NCBI GenBank assembly: GCA_028564675.1 | Contig: JAOVVO010000129.1 | Span: forward strand, 62,001-126,000 | Direction of reading: 5' to 3' | Length of the DNA stretch: 64,000 bases | Source: Onchocerca lupi | Taxonomy: Eukaryota > Nematoda > Chromadorea > Rhabditida > Onchocercidae | Part shown: piece after piece, positions 54,630 through 64,000 of the stretch | Numbering within the stretch: the stretch's first letter is position 1 | Layout of the letters: each line of letters starts with the position of its first letter | Program-made: the position numbers and the translations under genes | Notes under the pieces: generated by a model | The model's database searches: none | What the model was told of the DNA's origin: nothing | The model's input: only the letters and a program-made list of their open reading frames with translations

Positions 54630-55115
54630 AAAGTCAACTATTTGAAAAAAGTCATAATCTAGTAATCAGATACAAACAATAAATGGAAAGAAATCAAACT
54701 ATTTTAAAAGAATTATATTTTGCTTATATTTTTAGATATATATACATAATACAATATTAATTATAAATTGAATAATAAGTGGAAAATCAAAACTACTTTG
54801 GAAGAATTTATATTTTGTAATTACGAAATTAAATAAATAAGTGATGGAAAACTAAAACTATTTTGTGAGAATTATAGTTACAGAATTAGATAATGAATTA
54901 TATTTTCCAATTATAAATTAAATAATAAATGGTACAAAAACGAAACTATTTGAAAAGAGTTATATTTTGTAATCAAATACTAAGCAGTAAATGAAGAGAA
55001 ATCAAAATTATAATTAAAGGAAATCAAAAAATCGAATCTTTCGAAAGGATTATATTTTGCAATTATAAATTAAATAATAAATCGTGAAAAGTCAAAATTA
55101 TTTTAGAAGAATTAT
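54630..55115. repeat. Diverged tandem repeat, about 63-95 bp, six copies
   Basis: AATAAATGGAAA-type starts near 54678, 54774, 54837, 54924, 54980 and 55075 are followed by ATCAAAACTATTT, GAAGAATTATATTTTG and AATTATAAATTAAAT blocks. Strongly diverged with variable spacing. Confidence 0.72.
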
Positions 55116-57149
55116 ATTCTTATAATAATATATGAATTTAAAAGAAATAATAGGAAATCAATTTTAAATTTATATTATGAATATTAATGCTCAGTATTGT
55201 ATTCTAAAAAGAAGAATAATAATTTTAATAGAAATAAAAAAAAGTGTTAGATTAATGAATATATTTGGAAATTGCGGATATTTCCGTTCTATATAGCGAA
55301 CAAAACGAAGCTATTGGCATTAAAATGAACTTTGTGATATAAATCTTGAAAAAAAAAACGAATTAAATTTTGTTATATTTTGCAAAATAAACTATTTACT
55401 ACTTAGCATTACTGCAAATTTACCAATATATCGAGAATACTTCGAGAAATACACCAAATAAAAGTAATAATTATTAAATCAGAAGAAATGATAAAATATT
55501 TTAAAATATTTAACAAATATCGCAATACAATCGAGAATTTCAAAAAAACTTTAACAAATACATTAAGTGGAAAATTTGAGCCATTATTGAAATCAGCCTA
55601 TCAAAAGAAGTTTGTAAATACATTTTTTTATCTTTTAATGCTATTAATGAAGCCATAAAAATTTTCCTACATATTCTGCATATAAATTTTAAATTTTTTA
55701 TTTGTAATAATTAAAAATTAGTTGAAAATAAGATTGGAAAAAGTTAAATTATCGTTTTATTAAACAATATGCAAAAAAAAGATACCAAAAAATGGGAAAT
55801 TTTCGAATATTTCTACGCAATCAAACAGAAGAGCTGAATGTTGGGAAATTATTTAATCGAGTTAATTTAACAATAGAACTTGTTTTATTTTATTTCCATT
55901 TAAATTTAACCAATTTCAATGATTCATTTTGCATTTTATTAACTCTAAAAAGATAAAAATCCTAAAGTATTAAATCTAATGGCTAGAAAAATTTTAAATC
56001 GATAACGGAAATATTTTTAAAAGAAAAGAACTTTTTTTTTTATTTAATTATAACTAAGCATGGGTGATTAAGTTTTCTTGGAAAAGGACATCAAACTAAA
56101 GAATAGTTACCTAATTAACGTTTTTTCTCTTGTATGCGAAATAAATTTGCAGGAATCATAAATTTTTGAAAAAAAAAATCTCTTTTTTCTTTCAGAAAAA
56201 AAAGTACGTAGCAATAGCAATTTAACCTGCATAATCATATGTATATATCATTTTTCAACAAACAAATTATACATTTGACAAAGTCATGTAATCAGAAAAA
56301 GAAAAAAAAATGGCAATCTTAAAATTAAATTCACTTAATTGATTAATAAATCAAAATATTTTGATGGAAAATAAAAACTGAAGAATTTTCTTTCGTAAAA
56401 TATCATCAACTTTGCATGTTAGATTATTGTTTTATACAATTTAATCATTTACCGGATACATCAAAAATGAAATAATTGAAATGAAATAATTTGATTTCGT
56501 TTTCCAGTAGATATACTTTCTCATTTCTAGTTCAATATTTGCATTACAAAGTGTTAAAATTTCGATATAAACTAATTTTCCATTTTTTTTTTTTTTTTTG
56601 AATAATTCAATTAGTGATTTAAAATTTGAGTAATATCCTAAAGCTTTATTGAAATAATTCACTTTATGATTCTTTTTTTCGTCCATCTAACATAATCAAT
56701 GCTTCACTAATTTATTCATGTAATTTTTTCTTTTTTTTGCAAATAAATTTAACGATTTTTTCCAAATTTTTTTTCTGCTAGGTTGTTAGATTTCTTAAAC
56801 TTTCATTTTTGTTAAACATTTAACATTTATCGTTTAATAACTAACAAATAGATATTACTACTATAAACTTGTTGAATTTCAAATGATAAAAATATTATCA
56901 TATATTATATTTTTTATTAATTTGCACCACCGAAATATTAAAAATAGAATGATAAATGATAGCTAAAAATATTGGAATTATCTAACAAATTTTTTGCATT
57001 GATTTATCATCAAATTGATTAGCTATTTGCAAAAGTATACAATTTATCATGAGATTCATAAGAAGATTTTATTTTTCAAACGAACAAGACAACAACCGAT
57101 TTGTCTGGATGTTTGTTCGAATGTTTTCTTTTTTTTTTTTCCATTAATT

Positions 57150-57186
57150 GCGGAATGCACAACGGTTTGTCCGCTGTGCATTCTGC
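57150..57186. repeat. GC-rich 16-bp-stem hairpin
   Basis: GCGGAATGCACAACGG, loop TTTGT, CCGCTGTGCATTCTGC. Two mismatches in 16 pairs. A G/C-rich island in very AT-rich surroundings. Confidence 0.85.
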
Positions 57187-58123
57187 AAGTGATGTAAACA
57201 ATGTTTTAAAATGTGATAAAGATAACATTTCTTGATAACTCGGTTCTGATAAATTAAAGGATAATTCTTTTTAAAAGTTCAATAATTGAAGAAAATTTAG
57301 AATTGAATCAAACAGTTGTAATATTAGTATATTATTAATATATTTCCAATATTATTATCATTGAACTTTCTATAGAATAATTTTTGCACATTACGATTAA
57401 TGATTATATGCTAAAATTAATAATAATAGTAATAGTAATAATAATAATAATGAAAATAATTTGAAGATAAATAATATTAGTAATAACAAATATAATAACA
57501 ATATTAACGATAACAATAATAATAATTACAGTGGTATCAGTAACAAAACAATAATAATAATTAGTAACAATCATCAATAACAACAAATGTCAATGACAGA
57601 GATGATAATGATGATAAAAATAGTAGGAAAAGAAAAATATCATGAGCAATAAAAAATGATCGGATAGATGAATCATTTTGTGAATTCCAAAGTGATGCAC
57701 CAATCGTTAAACCAATCAATCTTGCGATCTTTCACTAACCTATTTTAACATTCAGTTCGATTGATAAAATCAAAGAAATAGAAAGAGGAAGAAAAAAAAA
57801 AAACTTCTTTAAGACATTTGCTAAATTTAATTTTAGAAAAATTCCAATAATTGGATGAAATGAAGGAAAAAGTCACTTGAAAAAGTACGAATTGACAAAT
57901 GCCTTTTCTTTTTTTTCCTTTTTTCTTTTTATTTAACATTGGTACTTTACAATTTTGCAGCCAAAATTAGCAGTTATCAATGATTTTTTTAAATGAAAAT
58001 ATTATGATAATTTTAAAGCAAATTATTTAAATAATTTCTATTTTAAATTTTTTTCCAAAATGAGAAATTGCCTTTCTTTTGTTTTAATAAGGCATAATAG
58101 TAACAATAATAATAGCAATAATA

Positions 58124-58159
<36 letters not shown>
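58124..58159. repeat. (TAA)n microsatellite
   Basis: About twelve TAA units, extended on the left by degenerate TAATAG/CAATAA. Confidence 0.93.
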
Positions 58160-58169
<10 letters not shown>

Positions 58170-59427
58170 TTAAAAGGAAAAACTCGTGATTAATTATCAA
58201 AATTTATAATTAATAATATATAAAAATGGATTAATTTCAGAACATAGTTTAAATAAAATGTATGATGATTTCGATATTAAACGATTCCTCCATTTATTCA
58301 AATAAATGTAATACTAGCTATTTTAATGATAATAATAATATTAATATTAATAACAATATAAATTGTTGCAGCAACTAGCAATATAACATCAAAAAATGAA
58401 AATTGAGTTTCAATCATATTATCTTCATGATTGTTGTTAATTAGTAGACAAAATTACTCTTTTGATTTTTATAAAAAATCAAAATATCAATCAAGTTTTG
58501 ATCAGAAATTAGAAGTAATCCTCTTGATAAACAATAACATTATTAGGTTTATCTAGCTAATAAATTAAATTCAAATGTTATAAAATGATTTCGTTTTTTA
58601 AAATGATAGCCTATTTGTAATGAATATGCATTTAAATAAAATATTTCCAGTCAAAAAGATAGTTATTTATGATATATCAATCATTCATCAACATAAACGA
58701 TTAAAATAATGAATTTCGGTGAGACATTAAATTGCTTTTTTCCAATTCTGTCAACTTTTGAAACATCAATTTGTCCTTTCTTATTTTTAATTTCTATGGT
58801 TTAAAACTTGTCTTCCTTCTTTTCTCTCGTATTCCTATCAGAATATCGTTTAAAAAGAAAAATCAAAAAAAAAAAATTATAAAAATAAAAAATGCGCTAG
58901 GAATCAGATATATACAACATATGTTATGCAATATAAATGTTTTCAGCTAAATTATTTAACACAAAGAAGAGTAAAAGATGGATTTATTTGACTGAACTTT
59001 TTAAAGATGAATAATATAGAAAGAAATAAAAATATTTAAAGAAAAAAAAAGGAGAGAGAATATCAGAAGTTTTGTTTCCTTTTTTTTTTCCTGCCGATCA
59101 GATACTGTTTTATTATTAAATATTAGACCAGGAAATTTTCATCATAGACAAAACTATGATTAAAGTCAATTAAAGTCAAACTTTGTTTTATCATTAAATT
59201 TTCCAATACAATAACAGGTGATAATGTAATAAAAAAGAAAAAAAATATTTTTTTTTTTACAAGAAACAAATATTTTGCTTTATTTAATTTTAAATTTGCT
59301 AGTACAATAGTAAATATTAATGAAATATACAAGAACGGAAATAATTTTTATTTTAAATCAAAAAAAAAATAATAATAATTGATTCTTGCCTGAAGTCAAA
59401 AAAAAAATCCTCAAAGTTTAATCATAA

Positions 59428-59576
59428 TTGAAGAGATTTATGAAATTTGGTTATAGCTAAAGAAATTCTTAAAGTTCAATTAAAGCTGAAGAAATTTTTG
59501 AGACTCAATTATGGCTAAAGAAATTTGTGAAATTCAATTATGGTTGAAGGGAAAATTCATAAAATTTGATCGTTGG
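59428..59576. repeat. 29-bp minisatellite, five copies
   Basis: Units at 59428, 59457, 59486, 59515 and 59544 follow YTRAAGAAATTYWTGAAATT then CAATTATGG. The middle three keep exact 29-bp spacing; the last is 33 bp. Confidence 0.9.
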
Positions 59577-60803
59577 TAATAAAAATGGATGTATAAAGTG
59601 ATGAGTGAAATTTACACCAATTGATAAATATATATATCATTGATATAAATATATGTATGCGATTGTTAACAATTGACAATATGTTAAACTGTTAAAAGAA
59701 ACTTTTTCTTTCTTTGTATGTTTACTTTTTAGCTTATCATATCGTAACTTATGATTTCTTCTTTTTTATTTTTTGTACCACGACAATGATCAAGAATATC
59801 TAAGTAAATAATTACAATAATATTTTTAATGATTGTTAAAATTTTTTAATAAAAAAAGAAAGAAGAGAAAAATGAGGGAAAATCTTCGTAAATTGCCTTA
59901 ATCAAGATTTCGATTAATTATCTTCTATGAAATATTCACTCCTAATGTATATTGTTTATTGTTTATAGTTAATCAATATATAAATGGAATCGGTAAGCAA
60001 AATTAAAATAACATATAGCATTTTTATGCAAATTTATTAATTTTGTGCATGAATAAATCAGAATTCCATTCAGAAATTTTAACTAATCCTTAGAAAAAAA
60101 AAATTTGTGTCTTAAAAAAAATATTTATTCCAATGATTTATATTTTTTCCGAATTGCTTGATACGTAAATTGAATTGAAAAATGACGAGTTGAAATGACA
60201 CATTTACGTCACATTCATTGGTTTTATATACACTTAACTCATATGTTTACGGCACACATAAAATTTATGTATTTTTTTTAAAGAAAAAAACAAAAGATAT
60301 ATAAAATAAAATAATTCTATTTTGTTTTTGATGAAATTTTATTTTCAATAAAAGAAATTTTTCTAACATGCGTCACATTTTTTCAAAGTAATAGCTCTCG
60401 AGTTTTTCTTTTTTTTTTTTTAAAGTAATAAATTTCGTTCTTCTTTTCTATTACATATAATTCGGAATTTTATATCAAATTTAAAACTTCGGATTATACA
60501 AAACTAAATAAAGTTAAATAAAAACAATCCATTTCGATTTATTTCGTAAAAAAAAAAATCCGTCAAAAAGGAAGTATTATTTTTATCCCTTTTTATCTAA
60601 TTTCAAGCTGACTTATAACAGCTAGTGAATTTGACTAATAATACAAGTGAATAAAAGCTTATCAATGATAAGGAATAAAACAACGAAAATAAAAGTTTAT
60701 CAATAATGAAATTATTATGGTTCGTGCAAACTTTTTATTTTTAAAAATAAAAAAAAAAATGCGGTTTTTTCTCCAAGTTCTATAAGACTTAAGTATTATA
60801 ATA

Positions 60804-60832
60804 GTCTGACATATAATCCTATCATGTCAGAC
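60804..60832. repeat. Small perfect inverted repeat
   Basis: GTCTGACAT, 11-nt spacer, ATGTCAGAC. A perfect 9-bp stem, more G/C-rich than its surroundings. It could be a protein-binding site or chance. Confidence 0.8.
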
Positions 60833-63605
60833 GCTATCTACACGCAATATCAAGCAGGAATATATGAATTATCCAGAGTAAGTAAATATTTTATAAGTCT
60901 TTCGACAAATTTGAATTGCATTTTTTTTTTTTTTTATTTGAGTAAAATTCATATCATCAATTCAGGAATCCTAACAAGTTGCTAATGAAATTTTCAACTT
61001 GCAAATCTAAAACTGAAAATTATATAACTACTTTTTTTCTTTTTTCCGCTAATTCAATGTCCTATATTTAAATATTGCAAATCATAAGCAAATAATGGTT
61101 GAAATTTGGTCAGAAAAAATTAAACTATGTCAGTAATGATATCATATATTTCAATTGTTTTTTGTTTTTTTTTTTTTTTTTTAAATTTCAGAACAGTTCC
61201 ATTTTACATTTAACATGAAATTTTTGCAAATAATGAATCAACTCCGATAATTAATGAGTGAATTTGTTCGATACAGAAGTGTGCAAATAGTACAATTTAA
61301 ACATTGATAAATTAACAGATTCTATTAGAACGAAATGGAACAATATTAATGGGAATTGAAATAAGGACGACTTCTAATTATTTCGAAAACTAATAAATAT
61401 TTTAATTAGATTAAATAAAAACAATTCATTTCCATACTCAAATATTTCCATTCATATATTTCGATTTCCATATTTTCATTTCATTTTAATTTTATTTTCT
61501 TTTTCTTTTCTTTTATTTTGGAATTTTATGTCCAAATAAAATAAGATGAATAATTACAAATAATTTTTTTTTCCTTTTTTTTACTGAACAAATCTTCCAA
61601 AATAGAAGAAAATAAAAAATATGATTGAATGAAAGTATTGGTATTAAAAAAGTTATATGAATAATCACATCAAATAATCTTTTTTTTCCTATACTGAGTA
61701 AATTTTTGAGAATAAAAAAAACTATATAAAGTAATTAAATAATTAATTAATTATGCACGGATATGAATGATGAAATGAGATAGAAAATATGAAATAGTAA
61801 GAAATTTTAATCGCTGAAATTAAAATGAAAAAAATTTTTCAAAATATAACTGATATTATTATATTTATCTTTCGCTTTTCATTTATTTCATCAAGTTTAA
61901 ACAGAAAGAAAAACGAAAAAGAAATTTATTTTAAAATTACTGACACTTTTTTTCATTTAATTGATCACTGTGCAGTTAGAGTGAAAATATTTACAAATTA
62001 TCATATGCATAAAGAAAATGAAATATAAGGAAAAAAGTTTATTAAATTGTTGACAAAAAAAGAAAACTTTTAGCAAAAACTAAATAATTATTTCCGTTTT
62101 TTTTTATTCTTTTTACTTCTTAAATGATACAATGCATGAGAAAAAAAATGAAAAATGATTGGAAGAAAAAAAGTAAAGGGGAATAAATGAGAATGGAAAA
62201 AAAAAAGAATTTTTTTTTCTGAATTCTTTTCATCAGGATATTTTTATTATTCATTGCAGTTTATAAAAAAAAAAAAAAAGAAAAAAAAGAAAGAAAAAAG
62301 AAGAGAAAATGATGAAAGTAACTATCTTGAAATAGAATTCATTTTCAAATGCATTCCAAATTCTTTTTTACCTTTTTTCTTTTTTTCTTTTCTTTTTTGC
62401 AATTTCCATAAATAAGATAAAAATAAAAGTATCAGTGATACTATCCGTTGTAATTTTATTAATAATATTATTATTATTGTTGACAAATAACAAATAATCA
62501 TTATTGTTGACAAGTTAATATAATTCCATAATTTAAAAATATTAAAGCATGATCATAAGATAAAATTATATATCAACAGTTTAAGGTAAGGAAGTTGATA
62601 TTTCAATAATTTAAAGACAAAGAAATATGTATTAAATTAAATTAAGCCACTCAGTTGCTTGTTCAGCTGATATCTTTAAACATTGATAAAAAGCCTTAAT
62701 TTCTTATTAGAAATGATAATTTTGATAACAAATTATTGACATTAAGAAAATAATAAAACTTAATATTTATACAATTTAATATGAATTATACAAATCAATT
62801 AGTAAAACGTTCACTACGTCTAGCAGATTTCAGCATTTTTATAATATTTAATAAATTGTGATAATAAATTAGATAAAAGAAAAATCGTTAAAATGCTTAC
62901 AATTTCTAAATTATAGTAAAGAATGAAATATCAAAAATTTTCATTTACAATAATTTGTTATGCGAAATATTAAAATTGTTTAGTTTTTATTGAATTTTCT
63001 TTTTTCTTTTGGAACTTTATTTTAAATATTAATTAATTTCAACGTCTAAAAATGATCAATCAATTAGATTTTTTTATTTTGTTTTTGCAATATAAAATTA
63101 TTTTGCGAAATTGAGAAAAATATTTCATGTAATGCAGCCTGAAAAGCATTTTATAAATCATCATGCATACTGCATTCATTTATCTATTTCATTGTTCAAA
63201 TTATTATCGATTTAGGAAAAAGATAAAATTTCTAAAATGGATGAAAATAGCCTAAATATTTTGTGATTAGCAAAATTTGAAAATTTGAAAATTATAAATT
63301 AAAAACATATAATAAAAGATGATAGTGCCCTTTTCAATTCAAAGAAACAAAATTTTTCAATGGAAAAAAGAAAAAAAATACAAATGGGAGAGTAATGAAA
63401 CACTAAATTTGCCCATTTAATTCAATGTATTCGATGTACTGTTTCTTTCCTTTTTTTTCGTTCTCTTTCTTTTCTAATCTTTAAAATAGAATAATTAATA
63501 AAATTTTTTGTATACTTTAAAAAAAAAAGGGATTATTCCATCCTAAAAAATATTGATATTAATGATTTGTAAATTTTATAAAATAATAACTGATTATTAT
63601 GCATT

Positions 63606-63831
63606 TGATTAATTATAATTGATTACAGAACATAATTACAAAATACACGCATATATTTAATTTTATACATCTGTTATTTTGATAAAATAATAAGTAATTA
63701 CAAAATAAGTGATTTTAGATAACTGATTAATTATAATTGATTACAAAACATAATTACGAAATACATGCATTTTAATTATATGTATTTGTAATTTAATAAA
63801 ATGATAATCGATTATAAAATAAGTCGATTAG
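63606..63831. repeat. Tandem duplication, 118 bp period
   Basis: TGATTAATTATAATTGATTA at 63606 and again at 63724, each followed by an ACATAATTACRAAATACAYG block and an ATAAAATAAGT block. Less similar material continues to the window end. Confidence 0.87.
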
Positions 63832-64000
63832 AAAAAAATTATTAATTATAAGTTTGATTATAAGATACAATTATAAAATATAAAGTATAATAAAAATATA
63901 CTAGATCATATATATAAGGAATTGTTAAGGATAATTTTAATAATTACAAAATATAATTATAAGATATAAAATGCAATAAAAATATACTTAATCATATAAT

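Larger units (their letters stand above)
52187..64000. other. 12 kb AT-rich region without a supported gene
   Basis: Open frames up to 81 codons exist (for example 56441-56686 and 57745-57939 minus, 61825-62028 plus), but they are Lys/Ile/Phe-rich, cross A or T runs and lack coding composition or recognised motifs. The stretch is dominated by diverged tandem repeats (listed), ATAATA blocks (57420-57560, 58120-58160, 58330-58360) and homopolymers. It may hold the promoter and 5' introns of the membrane-protein gene. Confidence 0.6.

Noticed and set aside
56441..56686. 81-codon minus-strand frame
   Set aside because: Lys/Asn/Ile-rich, crosses an A run, no homology or splice support.
61825..62028. 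67-codon plus-strand frame with a hydrophobic part
   Set aside because: AT-rich composition and no motif. The region has no other gene signal.

Overview
This is nuclear DNA of an animal, most likely a nematode. It is very AT-rich, and the coding signal is split into short exons with GT-AG introns whose acceptors follow the compact TTTCAG/TTTTAG pattern typical of nematodes. Three of the four gene starts sit 0-4 nt after such an acceptor, as expected for spliced-leader trans-splicing. Large intergenic and intronic spaces suggest a parasitic (clade III-like) nematode rather than a compact Caenorhabditis-type genome, but the species cannot be named from this window. I saw no bacterial genes, rRNA, tRNA, CRISPR array or intact transposon.

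Layout: 1-7101 is non-coding. 7102-36659 (+) is one 29.6 kb gene for a centaurin-gamma ArfGAP (AGAP family, C. elegans cnt-2 type), with 18 exons and two introns of 6.2 and 10.3 kb. 37781-39863 (-) is TMEM147, five exons, convergent with AGAP. 41254-49625 (+) is the HELQ DNA repair helicase, 23 exons, divergent from TMEM147 across a 1.39 kb gap. 50190-52186 (-) is a three-exon gene for a 210-residue protein that I do not recognise, with one C-terminal membrane segment; it is convergent with HELQ. 52187-64000 has no gene I can support.

The four genes do not form a pathway: AGAP acts in Arf GTPase and membrane traffic control, TMEM147 in the ER translocon (BOS complex), and HELQ in replication-linked repair. 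Exon phases close correctly through all four models, which is the main internal check on the splice calls.

The most notable non-coding signal is that introns and intergenic DNA carry many local, diverged tandem duplications (units about 22 to 245 bp). These account for part of the two giant AGAP introns and the spaces beside them. Other points are a GC-AG intron inside the AGAP PH domain, a roughly 50-bp-stem hairpin in the intron before the ArfGAP domain, a near-perfect palindrome in a HELQ intron, and two candidate alternative AGAP first exons inside the giant introns. I found no clearly new multi-gene system.
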